Below, piece after piece: positions 47,537 through 56,496 of a stretch of 64,000 bases of DNA. The stretch spans positions 1 to 64,000 of the forward strand of contig NZ_JXXU01000003.1 of the NCBI RefSeq assembly GCF_000967495.1, in the 5' to 3' direction. The translations under genes were made by a program, and so were the position numbers. The notes beneath the pieces are model-generated. The model saw only the letters and a list, made by a program, of their open reading frames with translations. It made no database searches and was not told the DNA's origin. Origin of the DNA: Vibrio neptunius. Lineage in GTDB: Bacteria > Pseudomonadota > Gammaproteobacteria > Enterobacterales > Vibrionaceae. How positions within the stretch are numbered: position 1 is the stretch's first letter; every line of letters starts with the position of its first letter.

Positions 47537-48874
47537 TTAACTAGCAAACTTTTTTGCGGCGATACGTCCTTCCACATCATAGGCTTTCTCGCCATAAATA
47601 TACGTCTGAGACACAGTGCGGTCATCGCCAAGGCTCATCAGCACAAACAGCTTTTCTTCCAAGGTTTTAGCCTGCTCCATTCGGAAACGCATCAGTTGCG
47701 TTGCGTGCAAATCCAGCACGACAAAGTCCGCTTCTTTACCCACTTCAAGGTTACCAATTTTGTCTTCAAGGTGGAGTGAACGTGCGCCGCCCAGCGTTGC
47801 TAAGAATAGGGATTTCAATGGGTGCAGTTTCTCTTGTTGAAGTTGCATGATCTTATACGCTTCACTCATCGTTTCGAGAATCGAAAAGCTGGTGCCAGCG
47901 CCGACATCGGTGCCCATACCGACGCGAACTCCATGTTCTTCCAGTTTAGGCAGTTTGAAGAGACCAGAGCCGAGGAACAGATTCGATGTTGGACAGAAGG
48001 CAATTGCCGATTCAGTTTCTGCCAAACGCTGACATTCACAATCAGAGAGATGAATGCCGTGAGCAAACACAGAGCGTTTATGCAGCAGACCGTAATGGTC
48101 ATAGACATCCAGATAAGAGTCGCGTTCTGGAAACAGCTCAAGCACCCATTCAATCTCTTTCTTGTTCTCTGAAAGGTGGGTATGCATGTACACATCTGGG
48201 TATTCTTCCAGAAGTTTTCCTACAGTTGCTAGCTGCTCAGGTGTACTGGTTGGCGCAAAACGAGGTGTAACCGCATAAAGTAGTCGACCTTTGTTATGCC
48301 ATTTTTCAATCAGCTCTTTAGATGCCTCGTAGCCAGATTCTGGCGTATCAGTTAAGTAGTCTGGTGCGTTGCGATCCATTAGCACTTTACCTGCGATCAT
48401 ACGCAAGTTGCGGCGCTGTGCCTCTTCAAAGAACACGTCGACCGACTCTTTATGTACTGTGCCAAACACCAATGCTGTGGTGGTACCGTTGCTTGCCAAC
48501 TCATTGAAGAAAAGTTTTGCGACCTTATGCGCGTACACTGGATTTTTGAAACGCTTTTCTTCCGGGAAGGTGTAGTTTTCTAACCAGTCGAGCAATTGCT
48601 CACCGTAAGAGGCGATCATGCCGGTTTGCGGATAATGAATATGGGTGTCAATAAAACCTGATGTGATCAGCTTGTCTTCATATTCGGTGATATTAAGGTT
48701 CTTTGGCTGCCTTTTAAGCACCTCTTCTGTCTCACCGATATCGACGACGTGGCCGTCTTCTACCACGAGAAGACCGTCGTCGAAAAACTGATACGAGTTT
48801 TCCAGTCCGACGTCTTTGGGGTCAGCAATACTGTGCAGAAGGCTTGCACGATAAGCTTTACGTTGAGTTGTCAT
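47537..48874 (-). CDS. guaD: Guanine deaminase
   Basis: The 445-residue amidohydrolase converts guanine to xanthine. Its metal ligands are visible in GFIDTHIHYPQTGMI (about residues 70-84) and HTHLSENKKE. Family marks are also in SVFAHGIHLSD, FCPTSNLFLGSG and MGTDVGAGTSFS. It is the last gene of the leftward xdhA-xdhB-xdhC-guaD operon, 30 bases after xdhC, with AAAGGAAG before its ATG. It supplies xanthine to the XdhAB enzyme encoded upstream. Confidence 0.96.
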   Translation of the reverse strand: MTTQRKAYRASLLHSIADPKDVGLENSYQFFDDGLLVVEDGHVVDIGETEEVLKRQPKNLNITEYEDKLITSGFIDTHIHYPQTGMIASYGEQLLDWLENYTFPEEKRFKNPVYAHKVAKLFFNELASNGTTTALVFGTVHKESVDVFFEEAQRRNLRMIAGKVLMDRNAPDYLTDTPESGYEASKELIEKWHNKGRLLYAVTPRFAPTSTPEQLATVGKLLEEYPDVYMHTHLSENKKEIEWVLELFPERDSYLDVYDHYGLLHKRSVFAHGIHLSDCECQRLAETESAIAFCPTSNLFLGSGLFKLPKLEEHGVRVGMGTDVGAGTSFSILETMSEAYKIMQLQQEKLHPLKSLFLATLGGARSLHLEDKIGNLEVGKEADFVVLDLHATQLMRFRMEQAKTLEEKLFVLMSLGDDRTVSQTYIYGEKAYDVEGRIAAKKFAS

Positions 48875-48904
48875 GTTTACTTCCTTTAAAGGCCCTCTTT
48901 GGGG

Positions 48905-49756
48905 CTAGGCGATTTTCTCTTCCAATGATGAATCGCTCAGTTGTTCTTCTTTACTGTGTGGCGTAGGGCGTTTTTCTTCAAGCGAAATTCCCTGATAGTG
49001 TGCGATTAATTCACCCGCAACCGATACCGCAATTTCAGCAGGATGCTTTCCATTCACCATGCTTATTCCAATTGGGCAAATCATCGTATTTATTTGTTGC
49101 TGGTTGTAGCCTCGTTGCGCCAAACGCATGTCGAATTTTTTGCGCTTGGTTAGTGAACCTATCATGCCGAAATACGCACTGTCGTCTCGATCTATGATGG
49201 CTTTTGCCAACTCAAAATCGAGCTGATGATTGTGCGTCATGACCAGATAGTAGCTATTCGGTGACATGTCGCGTACTTCAGCGACCGGATCATCGCTCAC
49301 CAGCTTGGATACGTTACGAGGGAGTTCATCAGGGAATACGTCTTCACGCTCATCAATCCAAGTGACACGGAAAGGGAGCGTCGAGACAATATGTAAAAGT
49401 GCTTTGGCAACATGGCCAGCACCGAATACCACTAGATGTTTTTGCGCGGTGCCTATTGGCTCAAAGCTCAGTGTTGCCATTCCGCCACAACACTGACCTA
49501 AGCGAGCCCCGAGATTAAAGCGCTCCACTTTCAGTGAACGTTCACCCGCGAGCAGCATTTCACGCGCCATTTTGGTGGCGATGTGCTCCAGATGACCACC
49601 ACCAATGGTGGCAATCAAACGGTCGCGAGTGACCAACATTTTTGTGCCCGCATCCCGTGGCACTGAGCCACGATCTTCCAATACGGTCACCATCACGCAA
49701 GGTTCACTGTTTTTCTCTAGCTGTGCCAGTTCATGAATCCAATTGTCCTTAAACAT
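48905..49756 (-). CDS. xdhC: Xanthine dehydrogenase accessory protein XdhC
   Basis: The 283-residue protein is the chaperone that binds molybdenum cofactor, helps add the terminal sulfur and inserts it into XdhB. Visible parts are the N-terminal domain with VTVLEDRGSVPRDAGTKMLV and GGGHLEH, CCGGMATLSFEP in the middle, and a Rossmann-like HLVVFGAGHVAKALLHIV (about residues 118-135). YFGMIGSLTKRKKF follows. It sits 37 bases after xdhB in the operon. Confidence 0.95.
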   Translation of the reverse strand: MFKDNWIHELAQLEKNSEPCVMVTVLEDRGSVPRDAGTKMLVTRDRLIATIGGGHLEHIATKMAREMLLAGERSLKVERFNLGARLGQCCGGMATLSFEPIGTAQKHLVVFGAGHVAKALLHIVSTLPFRVTWIDEREDVFPDELPRNVSKLVSDDPVAEVRDMSPNSYYLVMTHNHQLDFELAKAIIDRDDSAYFGMIGSLTKRKKFDMRLAQRGYNQQQINTMICPIGISMVNGKHPAEIAVSVAGELIAHYQGISLEEKRPTPHSKEEQLSDSSLEEKIA

Positions 49757-49793
49757 ACGTCTCTCCTTGAACGGTAAACCCTTAAATAACCCC

Positions 49794-52184
49794 TTAAACC
49801 TCTTGCGTGTTCTGTTTTGCCACTTGTTGTTGCGTTTGCGTTACCTCATTGATTGCCATCAACACACGCTCTGGTGTTGCTGGCGTATCTAATTTAGGTA
49901 TAGCACCTTCAACGGCAACTGAGGCAATGGCATCTTTCAGTGCACTCCACACGGACATGCCGAGCATGAATGGCGGCTCACCGACAGCCTTGGAGTTAAA
50001 CACGGTATCTTCTGGGTTGGCTCGATTTTCCAGAAGGTGAGTGTGGAACTCGATAGGCATATCGGCGATCGCCGGAATCTTGTAGCTGGCGGGCCCGTTG
50101 GTCATCAGACGACCTTGTTCGTTCCAGATCAGCTCTTCTGTAGTCAGCCAGCCTACACCTTGCAGGAAGCCACCTTCGACCTGGCCAATATCAATGGCCG
50201 GGTTAAGAGAAGACCCTACATCGTGCAGGATATCTGCGCGCAGAATTTTGTATTCGCCTGTCAGGGTATCGACAATGACTTCTGAACAAGAGGCGCCGTA
50301 CGCGAAGTAGTAGAACGGACGGCCACGCGCTTTTTCATGGTCATAGTAGATTTTTGGTGTGCGGTAGAAACCTGTACTCGATAGCGATACTTGGTTGAAA
50401 TAGGCCAGCTGGACAAAGGCTTCGAAAGTCAGGATTTCATCACGAATCACGACCATACCGTTTTTGAACACCACTTCTTCTGCTGACACTTTGTAGTGAC
50501 TGGCAGCGAAGTCGATCAGACGCTGTTTGATGGTCAGTGCGGCGTTCTGGGCGGCCTTACCGTTGAGGTCGGCGCCCGATGAGGCCGCGGTTGGTGATGT
50601 GTTCGGTACTTTGTCTGTGTTGGTAGCGGTGATTTGGATACGTTCAACATCTACTTGGAACTCCTCAGCAACGATTTGCGCCACCTTGATGTTCAGACCC
50701 TGACCCATTTCCGTACCACCGTGATTCAAATGAATACTACCATCGGTGTAAATATGGATGAGCGCACCAGCCTGATTCAGGAAAGTCGCAGTGAAAGAAA
50801 TACCAAATTTCACTGGTGTGATCGCCAGACCTTTTTTAAGGATCGGGCTTTGCTTGTTGAACTCAGCGATGGCTTTACGACGGGCGTGATAGTCACTGCT
50901 TTGTTCAAGTTGCTCAGTGATTTCTGGCAGGAAGTTATCTTCAACTGTCTGGTAGTAATGAGTGACGTTACGCCCCTCACCACCGTAGTAATTCGCTTTA
51001 CGGATTTCGAGGGGATCTTTACCCAGATAGCGGGCAATTTCATCCATGATATGCTCAATGGTCATCATCCCCTGCGGGCCACCAAATCCACGGTAAGCTG
51101 TATTCGACGCTATGTTGGTTTTGCAGCGGTGACCTGTCACGGTGGCATCACCTAGGTAATACGCGTTGTCTGAGTGGAACATGGCACGGTCAACAATCGA
51201 GCTCGACAGATCCGGAGAGTAACCACAGTTACCCGTTACGATGATATCAGCCCCTTCAATGACACCATCATCGTTAAATCCGATTTTGTACTGGTTGTAA
51301 AATGGGTGACGCTTGCCTGTCATGGTCATGTCTTCCATGCGAGGCAGACGCATCTTAGTTGGGCGTTTAGTTAGGTGTGCAATGACTGCCGCCATACACG
51401 CTGGCGCTGCGGCTTGCGTTTCTTTACCCCCGAAACCGCCACCCATGCGACGCATGTCTATTACGACTTTGTGCATCGCAATCCCAAGCACTTCGGCGAC
51501 TAGCTTTTGTACTTCAGTTGGGTTTTGTGTCGAGGTATATACGATCATGCCGCCATCTTCGGTTGGCATCACGCTGCTGACCTGAGTTTCAAGGTAGAAG
51601 TGTTCTTGGCCACCAATCTCCAGATCGCCTTCAATCACGTGTTTTGCTTTGGCAAGTGCAGCCGCTGAGTCGCCACGTTTTTGCTGGTGGCTTTCAGTAA
51701 CAAACAGTTCTTTCTCAAGCGCTTCTTTCACGTCGAGTACTGGCGGTAGGGCTTGGTATTCAACAATGGCGGCTTGCGCGGCTTTGCGTGCGGTTTCCAT
51801 ATCATCTGCGGCAACGGCAAGTACGGGTTGGCCATAGTATTGAACCAGGCCGTCAGCAAGCAGTGGATCACCTGGCAGAATGGCACCGATATCCAACTGG
51901 CCCGGTATGTCTTCGTGGGTGATAGCAATCGCAACGCCCTCAAATTCGTAACACGGCGAGACATCCAATTTGGTGATTTTAGCATGAGCTTGAGTGCTCA
52001 TACGTGCATACACATGCAACTGGTTAGGGAATTCCAAACGGTCATCAATATAAACCGCTTCACCTGTCACCTGCTTCGGGGCGCTGTCGTGTTTTACGCT
52101 TTTACCAACGCCGGTTTTCAGATCCTGCTTTACGATGGCGACCATCTCTTCTTGAGTCATGGTCTGATGATGTGCGTTAGACAT
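49794..52184 (-). CDS. xdhB: Xanthine dehydrogenase molybdopterin-binding subunit
   Basis: The 796-residue subunit carries the molybdenum cofactor and hydroxylates hypoxanthine and xanthine to urate. It has the hallmarks of the xanthine oxidase family: PKQVTGEAVYIDDRLEFPNQ at the N-terminus, MGGGFGGKETQAA with the cofactor loop, AYRGFGGPQG, NHGGTEMGQGLN and SPTAASSGADLNGKA. The catalytic Glu lies in VGEPPFMLG near the C-terminus. Its start overlaps the xdhA end by eight bases. Confidence 0.97.
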   Translation of the reverse strand: MSNAHHQTMTQEEMVAIVKQDLKTGVGKSVKHDSAPKQVTGEAVYIDDRLEFPNQLHVYARMSTQAHAKITKLDVSPCYEFEGVAIAITHEDIPGQLDIGAILPGDPLLADGLVQYYGQPVLAVAADDMETARKAAQAAIVEYQALPPVLDVKEALEKELFVTESHQQKRGDSAAALAKAKHVIEGDLEIGGQEHFYLETQVSSVMPTEDGGMIVYTSTQNPTEVQKLVAEVLGIAMHKVVIDMRRMGGGFGGKETQAAAPACMAAVIAHLTKRPTKMRLPRMEDMTMTGKRHPFYNQYKIGFNDDGVIEGADIIVTGNCGYSPDLSSSIVDRAMFHSDNAYYLGDATVTGHRCKTNIASNTAYRGFGGPQGMMTIEHIMDEIARYLGKDPLEIRKANYYGGEGRNVTHYYQTVEDNFLPEITEQLEQSSDYHARRKAIAEFNKQSPILKKGLAITPVKFGISFTATFLNQAGALIHIYTDGSIHLNHGGTEMGQGLNIKVAQIVAEEFQVDVERIQITATNTDKVPNTSPTAASSGADLNGKAAQNAALTIKQRLIDFAASHYKVSAEEVVFKNGMVVIRDEILTFEAFVQLAYFNQVSLSSTGFYRTPKIYYDHEKARGRPFYYFAYGASCSEVIVDTLTGEYKILRADILHDVGSSLNPAIDIGQVEGGFLQGVGWLTTEELIWNEQGRLMTNGPASYKIPAIADMPIEFHTHLLENRANPEDTVFNSKAVGEPPFMLGMSVWSALKDAIASVAVEGAIPKLDTPATPERVLMAINEVTQTQQQVAKQNTQEV

Positions 52185-53622
52185 AAGACGTTACCCTTGT
52201 TTCGATCTGGTTGTTGTGATGAGTCTGCTCGATATAGAAGCGACGCAGCATGTTCGCTGCTGTCATAGAGCGATACTCTTTGCTGGCACGGAAGTCACTC
52301 AGTGGCTCAAAATCGTTATCGATTTCAGCCATCGCGGCATCAATGGTTGCTTGTGTCCATTGTTTGCCTAATAGCGCATTTTCACAGTGCGTTGCACGTT
52401 TTGGCGTTGCCGCCATACCACCGAAAGCGATGCGGGCATTGATGACTTTATTGTCTTCAATCTCAATATTGAATGCGCCACAAACCGCAGAAATATCGTC
52501 GTCTAGACGCTTGGAAAGCTTGTAAGCACGGAAGGTTTCGTTCGCTTTTGATTTAGGAATAATCACTTGCTCGATAAATTCACTTTCCTGCTGAGCGGTG
52601 ACTTTATAGCTGATGAAGTAGTCTTCAATCGGCAAGATTCTGGTCTGCTTACCACGGCGCAATTTCACTTGTGCATTCAGTGCAATCAACAGCGGTGGCG
52701 CATCCCCGATAGGAGAGGCGTTACCAATGTTGCCACCCAATGTGCCCTGATTACGGACTTGCAGAGAAGCAAAGCGATGCAGCAGCTCACCAAAATCAGA
52801 GAAATGTTGAGTCAGAAGCTGGTACGCATCGCTGATCGCAACGTTAGCACCAATGTGCAGAGCATCGTTACTTTCTTCGCATACTTTCATGTCTTCGACC
52901 AGATTTACGCTGATCAAAGTTTCAATCTCGCGGTGGAATTGGGTGATTTCAAGCGCTAAATCAGTACCGCCAGCAACCAGCTTGGCCTTTGGATTTGCAG
53001 TGTAAATTTGTGCCAGTTCGTCAATGCTCCGAGGGATATATGCTGTTAGGTTACCTTGGCTCAGACTGGCGGGTTGTCCCTGAAGAGCTTCTAGCCGAGC
53101 AATGGTCTCTTTTTCCAGCTCGACAAACTGATCCATCAATGGTTCATCAGAAGCCAGAGATAAGGCGGCGTCAACAATAGGGCGGTATCCGGTACAGCGG
53201 CATAAGTTACCCGCCAGAGACTCCATGACATCTTCCTTATTCGCCGCAGGTTTGTTCTTGCTTAGAGCAAACATCGACATGATAAAACCTGGAGTACAAT
53301 AGCCACATTGAGAACCGTGGAAATCGACCATCGCTTGCTGAGTTGGGTGAAGCTTGTTTTTGTTCTGTAAGTCTTCAACGGTGATCAGCTGCTTACCATG
53401 TAGTGCGGATACGAACGTCAGACAAGAATTCACTGAGCGATATTGAAGTTGGCCTTCGACCACTTCACCGAGTACCACGGTACAGGCACCACAGTCGCCT
53501 GAGCCACAGCCTTCTTTCGTACCTGTTTTTTGTACATGTGTTCTCAGGTACTGCAGCACTGTCATATTTGGTGACAGCTCACTCTCTTGTCTGAGTTCTT
53601 GATTGAGTAGGAAAGTAATCAA
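52177..53622 (-). CDS. xdhA: Xanthine dehydrogenase small subunit (2Fe-2S and FAD domains)
   Basis: A TTG at 53622 with a perfect AAGGAGG site four bases upstream gives a 481-residue protein that opens MITFLLNQELRQ, as usual for XdhA. The frame can be extended by 20 codons, but these lack family similarity. Two [2Fe-2S] centres are visible: Cys39, Cys44 and Cys47 in GCGSGDCGAC, and GSQCGYCTPGF with NLCRCTGYRP. The FAD domain has KLVAGGTDLALE, NQGTLGGNIGNASPIGD and a CO-dehydrogenase-flavoprotein C-terminus. It is the first gene of the operon. Confidence 0.96.
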   Translation of the reverse strand: MITFLLNQELRQESELSPNMTVLQYLRTHVQKTGTKEGCGSGDCGACTVVLGEVVEGQLQYRSVNSCLTFVSALHGKQLITVEDLQNKNKLHPTQQAMVDFHGSQCGYCTPGFIMSMFALSKNKPAANKEDVMESLAGNLCRCTGYRPIVDAALSLASDEPLMDQFVELEKETIARLEALQGQPASLSQGNLTAYIPRSIDELAQIYTANPKAKLVAGGTDLALEITQFHREIETLISVNLVEDMKVCEESNDALHIGANVAISDAYQLLTQHFSDFGELLHRFASLQVRNQGTLGGNIGNASPIGDAPPLLIALNAQVKLRRGKQTRILPIEDYFISYKVTAQQESEFIEQVIIPKSKANETFRAYKLSKRLDDDISAVCGAFNIEIEDNKVINARIAFGGMAATPKRATHCENALLGKQWTQATIDAAMAEIDNDFEPLSDFRASKEYRSMTAANMLRRFYIEQTHHNNQIETRVTSYV

Positions 53623-53667
53623 GAGACCTCCTTGTGCATTGACACTATTGTTCCAAAAATAATTTTC

Positions 53668-53681
53668 TGACCTCTGGGTCA
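53668..53681. promoter_or_regulatory. TGACC-N4-GGTCA palindrome, proximal copy
   Basis: TGACCTCTGGGTCA lies 46-59 bases before the xdhA start. It is one of a pair, probably an operator of an unknown regulator. Confidence 0.5.
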
Positions 53682-53694
53682 ATAATTGGATAGT

Positions 53695-53710
53695 TTGACC
53701 TCCTGGTCAA
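53695..53710. promoter_or_regulatory. TTGACC-N4-GGTCAA palindrome, distal copy
   Basis: TTGACCTCCTGGTCAA is a perfect 6-4-6 inverted repeat, the second copy of the motif near xdhA. It also overlaps a possible -35 element. Confidence 0.5.
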
Positions 53711-53857
53711 CTTTAATTTTACAATATTGCAACATATAGAGGGGGGTAAAAAGGTCAAAGATACGATTTAATTCATTAAGTTTATGAAATTATTGAAATT
53801 TATTTCTATCGGCAGGTAGGGGGTTTAAGGAAAATAGAGTTAACCTTGTATTTTATT

Positions 53858-53867
53858 TTGTATACAA
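53858..53867. promoter_or_regulatory. TTGTATACAA operator candidate before xdhA
   Basis: Exact copy of the palindrome found twice between uraH and puuE, located about 240 bases before the xdhA start and just after the gntR stop. Confidence 0.6.
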
Positions 53868-53929
53868 TGAATGTGATTTGGAGAAAGCCTGGCACAGGAG
53901 CCGGGCTTAGATTATGAAGAATGAGTGGA

Positions 53930-54661
53930 TTATTTGCTTTTCAGTAGTTCTGAGAACACGACATGGAGGTCATTTGACGCAGTATTGCTATCAAGGTTGA
54001 GCTTGGAACGAATATGAGACAAGTGCGCTTCCATTAAGCTGATTGCTTGCTCGGTATCACCAGATTCAATCGTATCCAGTAGCTGCGTATGCTCATCTTG
54101 CGAACAGTTTGAATGATTGCCAGTCTCGTACTGAGCAATCAGCAATGACGTTTGCGATACTAAGCTTCTCTGGAATGCGAGCAATGGGGCGTTGTTTGCC
54201 ATTTCGGCCAGCTTAATGTGAAACTCACCAGACAGTCGAAGTCCTTTACCATAATCACCGTTATCGAAGGCTTCGTTTTCTTTCTCTACTAAACGTCGGC
54301 ATTCATCTATTTTAGCTGTGGTGGTATGTTCAACGGCAAGCTCTACAATGGCAAGTTCCATGACTTCCCGCGCTTTGATGATTTGCTTGGCTTCTTCTTT
54401 GGTTGGTGCAGATACCATGGCACCGCGGTTTGGCCTGATGCTGACCACTTGTTCCATCGATAATCGAAGTAAAGCCCGGCGTATGATGGTTCGACTAACG
54501 CCGAATATTTCGGCCAAAGCTTCTTCATTCAACTTGGTTGCTGGTGGTAGGCGTTGTTCAAGTATTGCATCGAAGATATGGCAATAGACCACGTCATCTT
54601 GCGTTTGACCAGCGACTTTTGTTTTTATATTTTTCGCCACAGAATTTTTTAGATTTGCCAT
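53930..54661 (-). CDS. GntR-family (FCD) transcriptional regulator, probably of purine catabolism
   Basis: The 243-residue protein has an N-terminal winged helix (LNEEALAEIFGVSRTIIRRAL, about residues 43-63, then VVSIRPNRGAMVSAP). A C-terminal all-helical FCD effector domain follows (AREVMELAIVELA, then GEFHIKLAEMANN with ligand His, then DEHTQLLDTIESGD). FCD regulators bind palindromes of the TNGTNNNACNA kind, and TTGTATACAA copies lie before this gene, xdhA, uraH and puuE. A purine or an allantoin-related effector is likely but not shown. Confidence 0.9.
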   Translation of the reverse strand: MANLKNSVAKNIKTKVAGQTQDDVVYCHIFDAILEQRLPPATKLNEEALAEIFGVSRTIIRRALLRLSMEQVVSIRPNRGAMVSAPTKEEAKQIIKAREVMELAIVELAVEHTTTAKIDECRRLVEKENEAFDNGDYGKGLRLSGEFHIKLAEMANNAPLLAFQRSLVSQTSLLIAQYETGNHSNCSQDEHTQLLDTIESGDTEQAISLMEAHLSHIRSKLNLDSNTASNDLHVVFSELLKSK

Positions 54662-55050
54662 AGGCGGCTTGTCACCCTCAACCTATTTATTTCCTTGATA
54701 AAACAATGATACTTCACTTTGTATACATGTGGCTAGCTTTGGCAAAGCTAGCAAACACAGAAGTGAAACATATAGCGCAAAATTCCATCCATTGTCATAG
54801 CGTGATTGTTAAAAAAGTGTTTTTCAGACGGCTTAGATTCAGAACACAAAACAATGAGGTGTGATCAATACGACTACAAAAACCTAGTCATATCACCTTA
54901 AACACTAACGTCACATCAAGTTACTAATCTGCTTAAGTGGAGTGCTCTGCATCTTAGCTCGCCTCCAGTTCATACCCTGACTTTATGTAGGTGGTTCCGC
55001 TTTGCTTTGGCGGTTACACTGTTCCTGCAAACAAAACAAGGAATGCAGAC
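54662..55050. other. Region between gntR and the peroxiredoxin gene
   Basis: It holds a TTGTATACAT operator candidate at 54719-54728 (one mismatch) near the gntR start. A nested inverted repeat lies at 54857-54898: AGGTGTGAT pairs with ATATCACCT outside, and GACTA with TAGTC inside. No gene is seen. Confidence 0.45.
54719..54728. promoter_or_regulatory. TTGTATACAT operator candidate before gntR
   Basis: One mismatch from TTGTATACAA, 58 bases before the gntR ATG, consistent with autoregulation. Confidence 0.5.
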
Positions 55051-55527
55051 ATGATTCAGAAAGGCCAATCTATACCAACCGCAACCCTCAGTGAACTAAG
55101 CGCTGAGGGTATGATTACCCATAACACAGAGGAGCTTTTTGCAAACAAGCGAGTGGTGCTTTTTGCTGTTCCAGGCGCATTTACGCCAACCTGTTCAGAA
55201 GCTCATTTGCCCGGTTACGTCGTACTTGCCGACAGTATTAAAGCCAAGGGTATCGATATCATCGCATGTGTTTCAGTCAACGATGCTTTTGTTATGCAGG
55301 CGTGGGGAGAAGCGCAAAATGCTAATGAAATTATGATGTTGGGCGATGGTGATGCGAGCTTTACAAGATCGCTGGGACTCGAAATGGACACAGCGGCCTT
55401 CGGTGGGGTTCGTTCGCAGCGCTACGCTATGGTTATCGATAACGGTGTGGTGACTCAGTTAAATGTCGAAGAACCTAAGCAATTTGAAGTGAGCAAGGCT
55501 GAGACGATTCTAGCGGCTCTTGAGTAA
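55051..55527 (+). CDS. Peroxiredoxin, Prx5 type
   Basis: The ATG at 55051 has AAGGA eight bases upstream; the frame extends further but lacks family residues. The 158-residue thioredoxin-fold enzyme reduces peroxides with the peroxidatic Cys in PGAFTPTCSEAHLPGYV (about residue 48). ASFTRSLGLEMDTAAFGGVRSQRYAMVIDNG and a C-terminal QFEVSKAETIL follow. No glutaredoxin domain is fused. It is cytoplasmic. Confidence 0.93.
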   Translation: MIQKGQSIPTATLSELSAEGMITHNTEELFANKRVVLFAVPGAFTPTCSEAHLPGYVVLADSIKAKGIDIIACVSVNDAFVMQAWGEAQNANEIMMLGDGDASFTRSLGLEMDTAAFGGVRSQRYAMVIDNGVVTQLNVEEPKQFEVSKAETILAALE

Positions 55528-55543
55528 CCGATAACACTGCTAG

Positions 55544-55575
55544 GGGTTCAGGTTAATCTATTCTGAACCCTTATT
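55544..55575 (+). terminator. Weak terminator after the peroxiredoxin gene
   Basis: GGGTTCAG / CTGAACCC stem with an 11-base loop, followed by TTATTG. Confidence 0.45.
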
Positions 55576-55663
55576 GAAGAGGCTTGTGGGGCGAGAGTCG
55601 TGCAACTCACTCAATATCAGAGGTTGGAAATCTTACTTATAGTTTTGATAGATAAAACCGTAT

Positions 55664-55879
55664 TCACTTCCAACCTTGAAGCCACTTAGCTTGGTGTTTC
55701 AACTCTTGCCAGTCAATAGAATATTCCTTTTTCGAGAGTATCGCTTCAATTTTGCAGGAGATCACTACACCATCGTCATCGAACTCAATGTCAGAAACCA
55801 AGAAGTGCTTTTCCCGATTAACCGGTTCTTTGGCAGTCCATTTGCTGTTAAGTAATTTAGCTGGGTTAATTCGATTCAT
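55664..55879 (-). CDS. Small Trp-rich protein, TIGR02450 family
   Basis: The ATG at 55879 opens MNRINPAKLLNSKWTA, the family start; the longer frame upstream adds a Cys-rich unrelated stretch and is rejected. The 71-residue protein has the conserved pattern SKWTA, then NREKHFLV, then CKIEAILSKKEYSIDWQELK and a closing WLQGW. The family is widespread in marine gammaproteobacteria, and its function is unknown. Confidence 0.85.
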   Translation of the reverse strand: MNRINPAKLLNSKWTAKEPVNREKHFLVSDIEFDDDGVVISCKIEAILSKKEYSIDWQELKHQAKWLQGWK

Positions 55880-56043
55880 ATAAGTACAACACCGCTTAAA
55901 ATAAGAAAAACAAGCCTTAGATACGCAGGTTCTATGGCATAAGTTCAGTCTCATTTTGCGTTTGATCAGACAGTAACGTCTAGCCTCTTGTTATGTTGTG
56001 AGTGAAAGGTACAATCGCCACTCCTCCATAAAGACGAGCTAGC

Positions 56044-56439
56044 ATGCTATTTAACAACGATATCGATGAGATGATTGGGTATTTAGAGCGATTCTGCAAA
56101 GCGCCGCATGTCCAAGCATTAGATAGTGTTTCAGATGAGCAGATCAACTTACTACTCGACTTCTTAGCACTCGCTAATAAGTTGAAATGTGATATCTACC
56201 CAACGAGAAACATCAACAGCGCACACTTTATTGGCGTCGGCGTCTTCGCTCTTACGCAGGAGAGAGCCCCTCAGGGCAACCTGTTTGTTAAAATTGAACA
56301 AAACCGAATTCACCTAGCATTTGAACTCGATCCTTGTCATGAAGACAACTTGTTAACGCCTATCCGAGTGATTGACGCACTTACTTATCTTGCTGAGCAT
56401 TCAGGCGACGTTCTTCTGCCCGAAGACTACTGCCAGTAA
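56044..56439 (+). CDS. Conserved hypothetical protein
   Basis: The 131-residue acidic soluble protein opens MLFNNDIDEMIGYLERFC and shows a helical first half and a beta-rich second half (GVFALTQERAPQGNLFVKI). I do not recognise the family. No signal peptide or membrane segment is visible. Codon use is like the surroundings. It stands alone, between two convergent neighbours. Confidence 0.65.
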   Translation: MLFNNDIDEMIGYLERFCKAPHVQALDSVSDEQINLLLDFLALANKLKCDIYPTRNINSAHFIGVGVFALTQERAPQGNLFVKIEQNRIHLAFELDPCHEDNLLTPIRVIDALTYLAEHSGDVLLPEDYCQ

Positions 56440-56496
56440 ATCCATGCAGCGCTTGTTCTGTGTCTAGGGCTATCCATCGACAATGGTTTCAGTATT

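Larger units (their letters stand above)
53623..53929. promoter_or_regulatory. Regulatory region of the xdhA operon
   Basis: This 307-base AT-rich region carries two TGACC-N4-GGTCA palindromes close to xdhA (53668-53681 and 53695-53710, centres 28 bases apart), a half-site GGTCAAA near 53752, and one exact TTGTATACAA palindrome at 53858-53867. No gene is present. Confidence 0.6.
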
